Numbered from the stretch's first letter, positions 44,429-54,947 are shown. The stretch: DNA of 64,000 bases from Aliivibrio sp. S3MY1 (GCF_028765575.1 NZ_JARACO010000001.1:354988-418987); one strand, 5' to 3'. A program made the numbers and translations. The notes: a model not told the origin generated them from the sequence alone.

Positions 44429-47269
44429 TTAATGATTGTGCTCAGCATTATCACAATGTTTAGGATCGTAGCGTTCTGCTAATACTCTTGGTGCATTACT
44501 CACAGGTTGCATCACTGCGCGTTCAAGTTTATTTCCACCTTGTAGGGTATAGATTGGCTCAAGCGTTGGTTTGCTTATCGCCATTGAGTTAAGTACCTTA
44601 CCATCACACACAACAGAGGCCGCCACTGGGTTTTCAGAACGAGCCACGTTCACATGGAATTTGTTCATGTTATCTGCATTACGGCGGTTGTTCTTCAACG
44701 CAAATTTCTGAACATCGCCATTTTTCATACTTACTTCTAGTCTACAATTATTTGCGATTAAGCTTGCAGAGTCATCAGGGTAAACATAACCATAAGAACC
44801 GTGCATTGCAGGGAAAATATAACTATTCAATGTGTTTTTAGGATCGTAATAACCCACTAATGTCGTTACTGGAACACCAAACGAGCTAGGACGAATAACT
44901 TTGTTTTGCACATACTCGCCATTTTGGATCCAAGTATCTCCATTAGAGACAAACACCAAACGACTGCCGTAGTTAACCACGATGTTTTCACCATTAATGG
45001 CTAAGTTAGAGTTGTAACCTGCATCAGAATTAAAGGTAAAGATCTTACCCTTATTCGCTGACGATGCCGCAGGAACCGACATATCTTGTGCCCAATGGCC
45101 GTTAAACGTTGAAAGCTCTACTTTATCAAAATCAGCGAATAGGGTCGCAATGTGTTTTTCATTTGCTTCCCATGGATTAACGGATGTGATTTCTAAAGCA
45201 TCGATAGAGTGCGTGTACTCAACCATTGTTTCTGTTGCTTCATCCCATTTTCTAAAGCCTGTTGATGAGGTTTCATCAAAGACGGCTTTGCTTTCTAAGT
45301 TCTTTTGAATGAAGTGCATTGAATAAGGGGTATATAGCGTGAATCGTTGTGCACCATACATTGCCCATCCACCAGCCATTGAATCAGAGCCAAAGCTGAA
45401 CATATCGTTAAATGGTTCAACACATTGACCTTCAAAACAGCTTTCTACACCGCTATTTACTGGGGAAAAGTTTGGAATAAATACATCGTGCTCAGAATCC
45501 CAACCCCAAGTAGAGTTAGTCATGTTTGATGGTCGGTGAATCGAGCCCTCAAACCCACCAGGGTAGTGGCCTAAATCGTAGTTATGGCCGACTTCATGAC
45601 TAAATTCGTTCCCGATTGAACTATCAAGTGTCACCATACCTGCACCACCAGAACCACCATGAACTTGCACGCCGTTATTGTAGTTGCCACGGGTATTATG
45701 AGCCGTTAATTGAGCGGCTAAATATGGGTTTTCACCTTCACCAACACCAGCCGTTGAGTGGATACCATAGTTCGCGTTATTAATACCAATAGAGAACAAC
45801 TCTTTACCAATTCGTTGACGCATTGTTCCTGAATGCCAACCGCCGTCACTTGGGTCAAGATCTGTTAGTAACGTACCGTCAGGCAACATCACTTCTGTTA
45901 AGTGTACTGGCTCGTATTCACTCACGATCATTTTACTGATTGGTGCGGTCTCAAAGTACTCGCGTTGTGCTTCTTTATCCGTTTGGAAATGGAATGCGTT
46001 GCGAGGTTCAACAAGCATACCTACATCAATGGTATGTATTAGTAGCTCAGTCGGTGCGCCAACTTTTATTTGCGTTAATCTACCCGTGTTTCCTTGATTT
46101 TCAAATGATAGCTGTAGGCCGGCATTTAGCCACTCTTTCGGTAACTCTGCTGACCAGAAACCGTCTGCGTATCCGATCTCATTAAAAATCAAATCGTCTT
46201 CAAGTACCCATGTTCCTTTAACGTTTTTAAATATGGTTGAGGTCCCGCTTACAATCGTTTTAGAGCGCTGTGGGTAGTAACTTACCTGTGAGTTATAACC
46301 AGCACTTGAGGTAAAGATAACGGTTTTTCCATCAAGTTTAGGGTTATTTTGTTCTAGAGCAAACTCTCCAAGCCAATGGCCATTCCACGTACGAAGTTGC
46401 ACGACATTGTGATCAATAAGGGCGTCTGAAATCGCGTCACTTGAGACTTCACGGACATTAAAGACCGCTTCAGGATCATAACTGAAATCAATGTTGCTAT
46501 CGGTGATCTCTGAAATCGCCATGACATTACGCGCTAATTGATCAGGGCGCTTCATCTCTATTGTACCTAGAGTTTTACCATCACGATCTGTTGCTGTTAC
46601 GCTGACTTCAGAATACGAAGGAAAGGCTTCTGTCGGTTTAAACATGACCTTTGTGACACGCTGAGCCACCAGATGCATGCGTTTTTCTTGTGATTCTGTT
46701 TTTGCAGGAATGATGTGTGCTTGAGCAAATAACACGCCACCAGACAATTTACCTACAAGCATATTGTCTAATTGATTGGTGTTAAACATGATGCTTGGTT
46801 TTGGGATAATATCCGCACAAGCAGAGGTATCTAAATGGGTCGTCATATCACGTTCCCATATATAGTTGCCTTCGTTGTCTTTTGAGCCTCTCATTGCTGA
46901 GTAAAGGCCGAAAGTACATTTTTCAGCGCTAGATGAACCTTCAGGGAAAATATCGAAACCACCGTCGTACCAATATTTTTCCCATGTAGCAGGAAGAAAA
47001 TCAAATACGGTTTCAAATTGAGATTCAAAATCCATGAAATCAAATATAACATTACCGTCATAATTGATTCTTAATTTTTGGTTTTTATAATCAAGGTATT
47101 TTTTGTCGCCATCTTGGATTACATTTTCTGGATTACTGGCTAAAGTGGCCAGTTCAGCCATTTTATTTGTAATTTGAAGGCTTGCTTCTTCTATTGGATG
47201 ACTCGCTGAATATGCACTTGTAGATAATATCGTTCCGATTATTACGCCTAGGATTTTCTTTTTCATCAT
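44429..47269 (-). CDS. Secreted M66 zinc metalloprotease (StcE/TagA-like)
   Basis: 946 residues with a Sec signal peptide (MKKKILGVIIGTILSTSAYSA). The catalytic motif HEVGHNYDLGH (His558, Glu559, His562, His568) is the M66 signature of StcE and V. cholerae TagA, mucin-type O-glycoprotein proteases. Two copies of a beta-rich module occur (WNGHWLGEF...SSAGYNSQVSYYP and FNGHWAQDM...SDAGYNSNLAING), flanking the catalytic domain. There is no lipobox, so unlike TagA it is unlikely to be a lipoprotein. It is a plausible mucinase for host mucus, which is an inference. AGAGATAGTT precedes the ATG. It has its own terminator. Confidence 0.88.
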   Translation of the reverse strand: MMKKKILGVIIGTILSTSAYSASHPIEEASLQITNKMAELATLASNPENVIQDGDKKYLDYKNQKLRINYDGNVIFDFMDFESQFETVFDFLPATWEKYWYDGGFDIFPEGSSSAEKCTFGLYSAMRGSKDNEGNYIWERDMTTHLDTSACADIIPKPSIMFNTNQLDNMLVGKLSGGVLFAQAHIIPAKTESQEKRMHLVAQRVTKVMFKPTEAFPSYSEVSVTATDRDGKTLGTIEMKRPDQLARNVMAISEITDSNIDFSYDPEAVFNVREVSSDAISDALIDHNVVQLRTWNGHWLGEFALEQNNPKLDGKTVIFTSSAGYNSQVSYYPQRSKTIVSGTSTIFKNVKGTWVLEDDLIFNEIGYADGFWSAELPKEWLNAGLQLSFENQGNTGRLTQIKVGAPTELLIHTIDVGMLVEPRNAFHFQTDKEAQREYFETAPISKMIVSEYEPVHLTEVMLPDGTLLTDLDPSDGGWHSGTMRQRIGKELFSIGINNANYGIHSTAGVGEGENPYLAAQLTAHNTRGNYNNGVQVHGGSGGAGMVTLDSSIGNEFSHEVGHNYDLGHYPGGFEGSIHRPSNMTNSTWGWDSEHDVFIPNFSPVNSGVESCFEGQCVEPFNDMFSFGSDSMAGGWAMYGAQRFTLYTPYSMHFIQKNLESKAVFDETSSTGFRKWDEATETMVEYTHSIDALEITSVNPWEANEKHIATLFADFDKVELSTFNGHWAQDMSVPAASSANKGKIFTFNSDAGYNSNLAINGENIVVNYGSRLVFVSNGDTWIQNGEYVQNKVIRPSSFGVPVTTLVGYYDPKNTLNSYIFPAMHGSYGYVYPDDSASLIANNCRLEVSMKNGDVQKFALKNNRRNADNMNKFHVNVARSENPVAASVVCDGKVLNSMAISKPTLEPIYTLQGGNKLERAVMQPVSNAPRVLAERYDPKHCDNAEHNH

Positions 47270-47737
47270 AACTATCTCTTTTTGATTGTTGTTATTGAAA
47301 TAGTAAGAGTGCTTTACATACCCCTTACGTATTCACATAAGTTATAAATCAAAGCCATAAATAAGATATTCAAATGTTTTGAAAATAAGATTTTTATTCC
47401 AAATTTTTAATGTAAAAAGTAAGAAGGGTTAAGGCATTAGGCAGCAACATCGCTTTTAAACTCAGTAACGTTTAATGGTCTGTTCTTTCTTGCTAAAGGC
47501 AAATGACCTCCATAATTAATCTAATAATGTTTTTGGAGATACTTTATATTCGTTAACTTGATCGAATGTTTTTCCTGAAATCATAAGCAGTCAGCATTTC
47601 AAAGGTAACGTTCTGATAACTATTTACGTTCAAGTTATTGACAATAAAGAAGTAATATAAAAATCATCAGGTAAAACACTGGTTTCATAAAATGGAAGTG
47701 GTAGCATGTTCTTGTGTGTTATTTAAGGGATAGAAAA
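47270..47737. other. Intergenic region between the M66 protease and a small gene
   Basis: About 470 bases with no supported gene. Its left part carries the protease promoter. Two tiny minus-strand frames (20-mer and 14-mer scale, around 47430-47620) look like decayed coding sequence but match nothing I recognise. Confidence 0.5.
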
Positions 47738-47923
47738 ATGGTTACCACCACCCCAGCGCGTTTTAAAGTCAAAGTGAATACTATCAAAGGAAGTTCTTAT
47801 TGGACACTTAGTGGTTCTACCACCATTTTTGAAGATGCCGCTATTTTTAGTATGGATTCAATGCCGGATTTCTTTCGACAATCACTTACGCAAGAGTTTA
47901 TTGAGCTAGTTCCTGTCGAATAA
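47738..47923 (+). CDS. Small uncharacterised protein
   Basis: 61 residues, beginning MVTTTPARFKVKVNTIKG with a short beta-rich body (YWTLSGSTTIFEDAAIFSMDS) and an acidic tail. AGGGA lies six bases before ATG 47738, better than the in-frame ATG at 47714. No membrane segment, signal or family is recognised. A strong terminator follows at 47967-48000, so it is a separate transcription unit. Confidence 0.55.
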   Translation: MVTTTPARFKVKVNTIKGSSYWTLSGSTTIFEDAAIFSMDSMPDFFRQSLTQEFIELVPVE

Positions 47924-48283
47924 GCTGAATCATAATCAGCGTAAAGCTAGCATGGATATAAACATTAAAGACAATCATTAGTTTGTGATTGTCTTTTTTT
48001 ATGGAATACCAGCCTAAGTGTAAAGTCTTGTATATGGATTTTATTTTGGGATTCAAGCCTACTACTGTGATTAACGGCTAACTCATATCGCTATAATTAA
48101 TACATTTACCAGTTAAAAGTAAATAAAATTAAGGGTTGCGTCTCATTCTATAAAAGAGAATTAATTGACGCTTAAGTTTGGGACTTACGTATCAAATGGT
48201 GAAGTAAACAGATGATATAAAGGCAAAAATACACCTACAAAAAGTAGGTATTAACGATGTCGTTATGATTCTGGAGTAGCAGT
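47924..48283. other. Intergenic region upstream of the POT-like transporter
   Basis: It contains the terminator of the small gene (11-bp stem aaagacaatca/tgattgtcttt at 47967-47996, T-run) and then ~280 bases with no gene or clear element. Confidence 0.55.
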
Positions 48284-49801
48284 ATGCAAGACAGTAATGC
48301 ACGATTTCCCACGATAGCTAAAATTCTTATTCTTAGACAATTCTTGTGGGGTGCCGCTTTCTATGGTGCCTTTGTTCTTTTAACTAAGTTCTTCCTTAAT
48401 GATCTTAATTACAGTGAATCCGATACCATCATGATGATGGGGGCGTTTGGTGCGGTTGGGCCGGTATTCTCGGCCGTTGGTGGCTTTTTAGCAGATAAAT
48501 TTATTGGCGCGTTTCGTGCCGTTTATATTGGTTATGCAACCTACTTAGTTGGTTTTTTATTACTCGGTATTGGAGCAAGTCAACTTAACATTCCAATGAG
48601 TATTTTATCTATCGCATTAATTGGTTTTGCTCGTGGTTTATCTGCGACCTGTCCAACCGTGCTATTTGGTAATTCATATTCTGAGACTAACCGAGAGTCT
48701 TTCCAGCAAGGTTTAACGGTGAATTACTCGATTAACAATCTTGGCTCTTTTTCTGCTAAATACCTTTTTCCTTTTTTAATTACTTATCTCGCATACCAAG
48801 GTGTCTTTTTCGTCTCTGCTATCTTAATGGGGCTTAACTTACTTATGTTTTATAAGTACCGAAAAGAGCTTGCGAGCGTGGGTAATGATTTAGATAAAGC
48901 GCCATTATCTATAAAAACATGGGCTCTATTTTTTGCTGGTTCAGCCGCAATGCTTGGCTTAATATTTTGGATATTTTCAAACCTTGATGCGGGTAAATAT
49001 ATTCTTTATGCATTAGGCTTTGGGGCTATTGGTTATTTTATTTATGAAATCACAAAAGCAACACGTGCATTTCAATATAAGATGGTGGCAGTGCTGATCA
49101 CCGTTTGTATCCTTATCGTGTTCTATTTCTTTTATGGTCAAATGTTTACCTCTATGAACATGTATGCCATCAATTTAATGGACGATACTTTACTTGGTTT
49201 TATACCTATTCACCCAGAATCAAATATGGCGTTTAACCCGCTATGGTGTTTTGTTCTTGGTGGCCCAATGATCCAACTGTATTCATGGTTAGATCGTAAA
49301 GGGTATTCACCAACGATCCCAACGAAAATTGCAGGGGCATTTATGCTTACCACTATTGCTTTTACTTTATTGGGGCTATCTGCAGGCTCAATGGACGCAG
49401 ACGGTAAAATTTCAGCAAACTGGATCCTATCTGTTCACTTTTTCCAATCAGGTGCAGAGCTTATCGTAGGAGCTTTAGGGGCGGGGTTTATTTTTGAAAT
49501 GGTGCCTCGTTACTTAGCCGCATTCTCTATTGGCTTACGTGCTGTCGCTATTTCACTAAGCGGGATTTTAGCTGCGGTAATCGCCACCAAAATTGCTTTG
49601 CCTAAAGACATCGTATTCACACCAGAAGTGGTGGAGACGGTATATACCAGTTATTTCTATATGCTAGCGCAAGTGGCGGCGTTCATGGCGATACTGACGT
49701 TAGGCTTATCTAAAGTGATTCAAAGATTAATTGCTCGTGGAGAGGCGTTAGAAGCAGAAGAAAAAATAGAAGTAACAATGAAGCCTGAATCACAGAGTTA
49801 A
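48284..49801 (+). CDS. POT/PTR2-like MFS transporter, atypical
   Basis: 505 residues with about 12-14 membrane helices. The TM5 segment GLTVNYSINNLGSF and the region FFYGQMFTSMNMYAINLMD...NPLWCFVLGGPMIQLYSWL resemble proton-dependent oligopeptide transporters. However, the TM1 proton-coupling motif ExxER is absent: LRQFLWGAAFYGAF stands in its place. It may carry a substrate other than peptides or work by a different coupling. GGAG precedes the ATG. It is convergent with a chemoreceptor gene through a shared terminator. Confidence 0.7.
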   Translation: MQDSNARFPTIAKILILRQFLWGAAFYGAFVLLTKFFLNDLNYSESDTIMMMGAFGAVGPVFSAVGGFLADKFIGAFRAVYIGYATYLVGFLLLGIGASQLNIPMSILSIALIGFARGLSATCPTVLFGNSYSETNRESFQQGLTVNYSINNLGSFSAKYLFPFLITYLAYQGVFFVSAILMGLNLLMFYKYRKELASVGNDLDKAPLSIKTWALFFAGSAAMLGLIFWIFSNLDAGKYILYALGFGAIGYFIYEITKATRAFQYKMVAVLITVCILIVFYFFYGQMFTSMNMYAINLMDDTLLGFIPIHPESNMAFNPLWCFVLGGPMIQLYSWLDRKGYSPTIPTKIAGAFMLTTIAFTLLGLSAGSMDADGKISANWILSVHFFQSGAELIVGALGAGFIFEMVPRYLAAFSIGLRAVAISLSGILAAVIATKIALPKDIVFTPEVVETVYTSYFYMLAQVAAFMAILTLGLSKVIQRLIARGEALEAEEKIEVTMKPESQS

Positions 49802-49840
49802 TACTGTTGACGATAAAATGAGTGTGATATTTATAATTTA

Positions 49841-49866
49841 AAAAGGGCGAATATCGTCCTTTTTTC
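49841..49866. terminator. Terminator of the POT-like transporter
   Basis: Stem aaaagggcga/tcgtcctttt (one G-T pair) around ATA with a T-run. A second hairpin (taccgctc/gagcggta, 49903-49933) may serve the convergent chemoreceptor gene. Confidence 0.7.
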
Positions 49867-49944
49867 AAACATAGTTATCATAAAATTGCATGGCAGATAA
49901 AGTACCGCTCACGAATAATTATCGGAGCGGTATAGGTATTTTAT

Positions 49945-51804
49945 TTATATTTTAAAGAAGCGAATTTCTTCATTTAACTTATTAACTAATAAAGCCATTT
50001 CACGGTTAGCATCAATGGTATTCTGTACGCCAGCCACATTATCACTTACCATTTGTTTGATTTCATCAATATTTTGAGTCACTCTTTGGTTCACAACAAA
50101 TTGTGTTTCTGATGACGTTGCAACAAAGGAATTGATATCAGAAAGTAAAGAAACTTTTTCAGAAATATCGGTGAAAGCTTGTTCAATATCTTGTGAAATA
50201 ACCGATAATTTATCAGTCAATTGTAAGTTGGTACCCATCGCATTCGTTGCTTTTGTTACACCAGCTTGAAGCGTCACAATGATGCGTTGGATATCTGCTG
50301 TTGAATCTTGAGTTTTTACCGCAAGTGCTCGAACTTCATCTGCAACCACAGAGAAGCCTCGTCCTTGTTCACCAGCTCGTGCTGCTTCAATTGCCGCATT
50401 TAATGCCAGTAGGTTGGTTTGATCTGAAATATTACCAATCACATCTACAACCGAACTGATGTTGTCAGATAATGTTTTCAACTCTCCAAAGATAGATGCC
50501 GATTCTTGTACTGACCCCGTCACTTGATCCACAATCGTTGATGATTGTTGTAGCGTTGCTAGACTGCTTGATGAAAGCATTAATGTCGCACTTGTATTCT
50601 CTTCTGCTGATTGAGCATTGGTTGCAATTTCATTAGCGGTTGTCGCCATGTCATTGATCTCAATAGAAACTAAATCAATCTGATTCAGCTCAGATTCAGA
50701 GCTTTTAATATTACTTTCTGTGCTTGATGTAATACTTTGTTGGTGTGCAGACAATTGAGACATAATGTCCGTTGTTGAGGATATTACGTTCCAAATACGT
50801 TGTTGTAATTGGTGTAATGATGTTGAAATTAAATCAATTTCATTGCCAGTTTTTGGAATATTGATCGCTTGAAAGCGACCATCTGCCATTTCTTTAATAC
50901 TATCTACCACAGTGTCAATTTGTGATAACTCACGACGAACGACGATAAATTGAGCAGCAGTTAAAACTGTACCAATTACGATTAACACGGTTATTAATGC
51001 GCTTTTGATCATATCAGCGTTATCAACGGTTTTATTTTGGTTAGTAAAAATGTAACCGATTAAGCCATGATTTAATGGTATTTTAAATAAACTGTATGTA
51101 CTGCCTGATGGTGAAACGATTAAAGTTGGCTCAGTTCTGATGTCTTTATAGGTTGGTCTTACTTCAAATAGGTTTTTGCCTAACCAATCTTGTGAGCTTT
51201 CATCAATAGCAACCACATAACCATCTTGCGTGGTAATAGCAAATTCAACCCCATTTTGTGGCATTAATTCATTTAGGTCTGCAACAATAGCTAAAACACC
51301 AACGACTTTGTCATTTAATAAAATAGGCGCACTAACGGTGATATCATATACCCCTGTATGGGATTTATAAGGTTGAGCAATATGAGCACTTTTTTTGTCA
51401 TCAATGATGGCAGTAAACCATTCTCTTTGACTTGTGAGAGCATTGAATCCGTTATTCCATCCATTGCTTGATGCTGCAAATACACGACCATCAAGAGTGG
51501 TGATGATGATGTCTTTATAAGCAGAATTGGTAGCAACAATATTTTTTAAATCACGTAGAATGTGATCCTCATCAAATCCTTTGTTTGGGTCGGTGTACAC
51601 AGAGTAAGATAATGATTTTAAACCATTAATTAACCCCTCTGTGACAGAGTTGTAATCGGCAGTGATAACTTTTAATGCTAATGTATTAGCGTGATCCATA
51701 TTATCTTTTTTAAAATCATCCAAAAAGGGTTTAGAAATCACTAAAGTTAAAGCAAGCAAAACGCTAATAATAACAAAGAATAGAGCAACAATTTTTTTTA
51801 TCAT
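49945..51804 (-). CDS. dCache methyl-accepting chemotaxis protein
   Basis: 619 residues. A membrane helix (4-25), a periplasmic dCache_1 sensor (~35-270, with [18 protein letters not shown] and [28 protein letters not shown]), a second helix (~272-292), HAMP, and a signalling domain with the tip [31 protein letters not shown]. The dCache fold usually binds small molecules such as amino acids or carboxylates; the ligand is not predictable here. It is divergent from a TetR regulator with 155 bp between them. No C-terminal pentapeptide for CheR/CheB tethering is present. Confidence 0.92.
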   Translation of the reverse strand: MIKKIVALFFVIISVLLALTLVISKPFLDDFKKDNMDHANTLALKVITADYNSVTEGLINGLKSLSYSVYTDPNKGFDEDHILRDLKNIVATNSAYKDIIITTLDGRVFAASSNGWNNGFNALTSQREWFTAIIDDKKSAHIAQPYKSHTGVYDITVSAPILLNDKVVGVLAIVADLNELMPQNGVEFAITTQDGYVVAIDESSQDWLGKNLFEVRPTYKDIRTEPTLIVSPSGSTYSLFKIPLNHGLIGYIFTNQNKTVDNADMIKSALITVLIVIGTVLTAAQFIVVRRELSQIDTVVDSIKEMADGRFQAINIPKTGNEIDLISTSLHQLQQRIWNVISSTTDIMSQLSAHQQSITSSTESNIKSSESELNQIDLVSIEINDMATTANEIATNAQSAEENTSATLMLSSSSLATLQQSSTIVDQVTGSVQESASIFGELKTLSDNISSVVDVIGNISDQTNLLALNAAIEAARAGEQGRGFSVVADEVRALAVKTQDSTADIQRIIVTLQAGVTKATNAMGTNLQLTDKLSVISQDIEQAFTDISEKVSLLSDINSFVATSSETQFVVNQRVTQNIDEIKQMVSDNVAGVQNTIDANREMALLVNKLNEEIRFFKI

Positions 51805-51959
51805 GGTTTATGTTTATTCCAAATTAAATATAATTACTTAAAACTGTACTGGTTAGTTCGATTTTTAGCGAGCGGAGCATACCTGCTTTTTTATGAATAA
51901 GGAAACTAAATTGGTGTAGAATGTAATGATTGTTTGTATATTTGAGGCCAGGTCACATA

Positions 51960-52577
51960 ATGAAAGCGACAAAAAAAATCTCGAAAAAAGACGTAATTTT
52001 ACTCGCTGCAAAAGATGCATTTCGTAGGAATGGCGTTGATAAAACAAGTATGGATAAATTAGCGGCACTTGCAAACGTCTCAAAAAGTACCGTGTATAAT
52101 TATTTTTCATCAAAAGAAGAGTTAGTTATTGAATTATTAAATAATTTATGGCGAGAAAGCAGGGATCATGCTGAAAAAAACATATCAAATAATGGTGATA
52201 TTAAAACGCAATTAGAGCATTTATTATTGAGCGAAATTAATCTAATCACGAGTGAAGAATATTTGAATTTATCGAAAGTAGGCATAGGGTATTTTTTATA
52301 TCGAACAGGTAGTGATAAGGGAAAAGAAAGCTTACAAAACATGTTAAAAAAAGAAACCTTATTGTTGCGATGGTTGCAAAAGATGATTGATAGTAAGCAA
52401 TTGTTTATCGAAAACAAATACCATGCTGAATGTCAGTTACAAAGTCTTATTTGCAACCCAGCCTATTGGTGCCAAGCGATAGGTATTAAGCCGTTATTAA
52501 CTGAGAATGAAAAATTGCAATTAGCTCAACGCACCGCAGACTTATTTTTAAGTCATTATCAAAAACCTAATTTTTAG
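51960..52577 (+). CDS. TetR-family transcriptional regulator
   Basis: 205 residues. The N-terminal TetR DNA-binding domain (ILLAAKDAFRRNGVDKTSMDKLAALANVSKSTVYNYFSSKEELVIELL) is clear. The ligand domain resembles the TetR_C AefR-like group. The start MKATKK (51960) has AGG upstream; the in-frame ATG at 51930 is weaker. It is divergent from the dCache chemoreceptor gene, and its likely target is itself or a neighbour, such as the DMT transporter 295 bp downstream. Confidence 0.85.
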   Translation: MKATKKISKKDVILLAAKDAFRRNGVDKTSMDKLAALANVSKSTVYNYFSSKEELVIELLNNLWRESRDHAEKNISNNGDIKTQLEHLLLSEINLITSEEYLNLSKVGIGYFLYRTGSDKGKESLQNMLKKETLLLRWLQKMIDSKQLFIENKYHAECQLQSLICNPAYWCQAIGIKPLLTENEKLQLAQRTADLFLSHYQKPNF

Positions 52578-52872
52578 CGTATTTCTCGATAAAGAAGAAA
52601 ATGATGATAAATTCTATTTTTCTTATGCTAGGGTTATTATTATCTAATCAATGGAAGCGATGTCGTACCTTCCCCTAATATAGCTAATAGTTGTTACTAT
52701 AACGTTACATGAAATTTGTTATTATTTTAATAACAAAGTGTAATGATCTATTGTGGGAAGAACTGATATTTGGAATATAGCCTGAATGTCGATGTAATTA
52801 ATGTAAGAACTTTGGGTGTAACAAGTAAACTACGTTATCATTCATTACCTTCTAAACTTGGTTGATGTTGTT

Positions 52873-53766
52873 ATGCCTACTTTCTCTTTCTCAATGATCC
52901 CGACAGGGGTTAGATTTATGTTTCTATCTGCGCTTGGATTTGCGCTCATGTCGGCGTGTGTAAAATATGTGAGCAATTACGGCATTCCAGTCTTTGAAAT
53001 TGTGGCAGCAAGGGCGTTGGTTTCTTTGATCATTAGCTATGCAGATGTGAAACGAAAAGGCATTTCGATATGGGGAAATAATAAGGCATTACTTCTTGCT
53101 CGTGGGGCAGTAGGCACAGCCGCACTTATGTGTGTTTACTATGCAGTGACGACTCTACCTTTGGCTGAAGCTACGATCTTGCAATACGTCCATCCTATCT
53201 TTACCGCATTGCTCGGCGTCCTGTTTCTTAAAGAACACATTCAAAAATCAACCATGATATGTATTGCGTTTTGTCTTTTCGGCTTGTTTGTTATGGTTCA
53301 ACCAAGCATGAACAGTGGCAGTACGAGTGAATTACCGATATTAAGCATTATTATTGCGTTATGTGGTGCTTTGGGAAGTTCGATAGCTTATGTGATTGTG
53401 AGAAAACTCAGCCAAACAGAAGACAGCTCAGTGATCATATTTTATTTCCCATTAGTGGCATTACCTATCTCAAGCGTACTGATTTGGAATGACTTTGTAT
53501 GGCCAAGTCTGTTCCTTACCATGATCCTTATTTTAATCGGCATCTTCACGCAAATTGGACAATATGGATTGACCAAAGCCATGCAGACCCAAGCGGCGGG
53601 TAAAGCATCTGCGTATTCTTATGTTCAGATTGTCTTTTCTGCGTTATTAGGTGTTTGGGTATTTAATGAAATACCATCAATGTGGACATATATCGGTGGT
53701 GGTTTGATTGTGACAGGCGCGCTCATTAACGTATTTGGTAAGCAGTCAGTCTCAATTTCTAAGTAA
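52873..53766 (+). CDS. EamA/DMT-family transporter
   Basis: About 297 residues, ten predicted membrane helices in two EamA repeats. Motifs include FEIVAARALVSLIISY, VYYAVTTLPLAEATILQYVHPIFTALLGVLFLKE and a second-half AAGKASAYSYVQIVFSALLGVWVFNE. These are drug/metabolite exporters such as RhtA or YdcZ relatives; substrate unknown. The ATG at 52873 is preferred; a TTG at 52858 is in frame, and neither has a strong ribosome-binding site. It lies downstream of the TetR gene on the same strand. Confidence 0.85.
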   Translation: MPTFSFSMIPTGVRFMFLSALGFALMSACVKYVSNYGIPVFEIVAARALVSLIISYADVKRKGISIWGNNKALLLARGAVGTAALMCVYYAVTTLPLAEATILQYVHPIFTALLGVLFLKEHIQKSTMICIAFCLFGLFVMVQPSMNSGSTSELPILSIIIALCGALGSSIAYVIVRKLSQTEDSSVIIFYFPLVALPISSVLIWNDFVWPSLFLTMILILIGIFTQIGQYGLTKAMQTQAAGKASAYSYVQIVFSALLGVWVFNEIPSMWTYIGGGLIVTGALINVFGKQSVSISK

Positions 53767-53827
53767 CGTGCTTTAAAAAGGCAATCACGTTATTTTTGTG
53801 CGTGTTATTAAACACGCAAGACACAAA

Positions 53828-53862
53828 AAAGGCATTAGCAAATTTAACTCTGCTAATGCCTA
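53828..53862 (-). terminator. Terminator of the cysteine-rich-ended protein gene
   Basis: A 10-bp perfect stem (ggcattagca/tgctaatgcc) followed on the minus strand by TTTTTTG. Confidence 0.8.
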
Positions 53863-53890
53863 GAATCTGTATATTGAGCGTTATTAACGC

Positions 53891-54265
53891 TTATTCAACG
53901 TCGCAATCAGTACAGCATTGTAGAGCGATTTCGTGCTCAAATACCGCTACTTCGCTACCGTCTTTTAGCAACTCAGCGATTTCATCTGCAACTTCTTTCT
54001 CATCGTCTGCTTCAATTTGGCCTTCTAGCTCTTCATCTGAGTAACCGTAGAAATTCAGCAATAAGTAATCACGAGCTTCAGCTTTAGTACAAGTCACGTT
54101 TACTGAAAGATCAGCTTCAACGTTGCCTTGTTCGATAATTGCCGTCAATTGTGCTTGAACATCATCTTTCATTGTTGCTGTTAACCAACCAAGATCAGTG
54201 TTTACTTTGGTTTTTTTACAGTCAAAACAAGGCAGTTTGTGAAAGTAATATTGAAAATTAGTCAT
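53891..54265 (-). CDS. Uncharacterised acidic protein with terminal cysteine pairs
   Basis: 124 residues. Near the N-terminus there is CFDC (Cys13/Cys16) and at the C-terminus CCTDCDVE, plus a central Cys in VTCTKAEARDY. The middle is strongly acidic (EELEGQIEADDEKEVADEIAELL). The spacing suggests a metal site or disulfide, but no zinc-ribbon family is recognised. No signal peptide, so it is probably cytoplasmic. AGAGAAATTACCT precedes the start. It has its own terminator. Confidence 0.6.
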   Translation of the reverse strand: MTNFQYYFHKLPCFDCKKTKVNTDLGWLTATMKDDVQAQLTAIIEQGNVEADLSVNVTCTKAEARDYLLLNFYGYSDEELEGQIEADDEKEVADEIAELLKDGSEVAVFEHEIALQCCTDCDVE

Positions 54266-54649
54266 AGGTAATTTCTCTTTGAGTGTTGTATAGCAAGATT
54301 ATGCGTATTTTGGGGCAAAATACTATCTTAATTAGGTTATTACCCCGAAACTAATTTTCGGCGGGATCAAAAGATAAGTTGGTGAGACTCTAGATCATTA
54401 ATCCAAAGATAGCGATATTTTACTGTGACACTATTATCCAAAAAGAATCACAATTAAAAAGTCATCATTTAGGTGATAAATATTAGATTTAATACGCATA
54501 AAAGGTTAACAAATAGAGTGAGTTAAGCTCTTTTGATTGGCAAATGGTGTAATTGTGTTTGTTTTTGTAATAATGTTTTACTAATCTTGTATATTGTTGT
54601 GTTGTTGGTAATAGATATAATGACGTCTCTTAACTTAAGGAATTTAATT
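54266..54649. other. Intergenic region upstream of a small secreted peptide gene
   Basis: 384 bases with no supported gene and no strong promoter match. It contains the promoters for both flanking genes, which diverge. An upstream in-frame extension of the small gene to 54533 has no ribosome-binding site. Confidence 0.5.
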
Positions 54650-54808
54650 ATGAAAAAAACACTTTTAGCATCTATCATCTTATTAGCATCATCACATTTA
54701 CAGGCAAGTGGTTCAACTGCTACTGGACCATTAGTTGATTGTTCATTACCTGATGGAAAATCTGTCTATATTCCAACGATGATTTGTGAAATTCAAAAAG
54801 TAAAATAA
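54650..54808 (+). CDS. Small secreted peptide
   Basis: 52 residues: a signal peptide (MKKTLLASIILLASSHLQA) and a ~33-residue mature part with two cysteines (VDCSLPDGK...TMICEIQ). The cysteine pair suggests a disulfide loop in the periplasm or outside. AAGGAATTTAATT precedes the ATG at 54650. A terminator lies at 54948-54977, after a second small dyad (54881-54919). Function unknown. Confidence 0.6.
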   Translation: MKKTLLASIILLASSHLQASGSTATGPLVDCSLPDGKSVYIPTMICEIQKVK

Positions 54809-54947
54809 TAACAATGATGTTTTATGATTTTTAGGGATAAGAAATTGCATACATTGTTTATTATTTTATATGAACTGAATATTATAACGGCCTTTGTTAT
54901 ACTTGGTCGTTATAATAGTTTGGGATATCATAAAAAAGCTTACTATT

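Noticed and set aside
47408..47420. A further parS2-like sequence near the M66 protease
   Set aside because: Two mismatches in the conserved half-site; not called.
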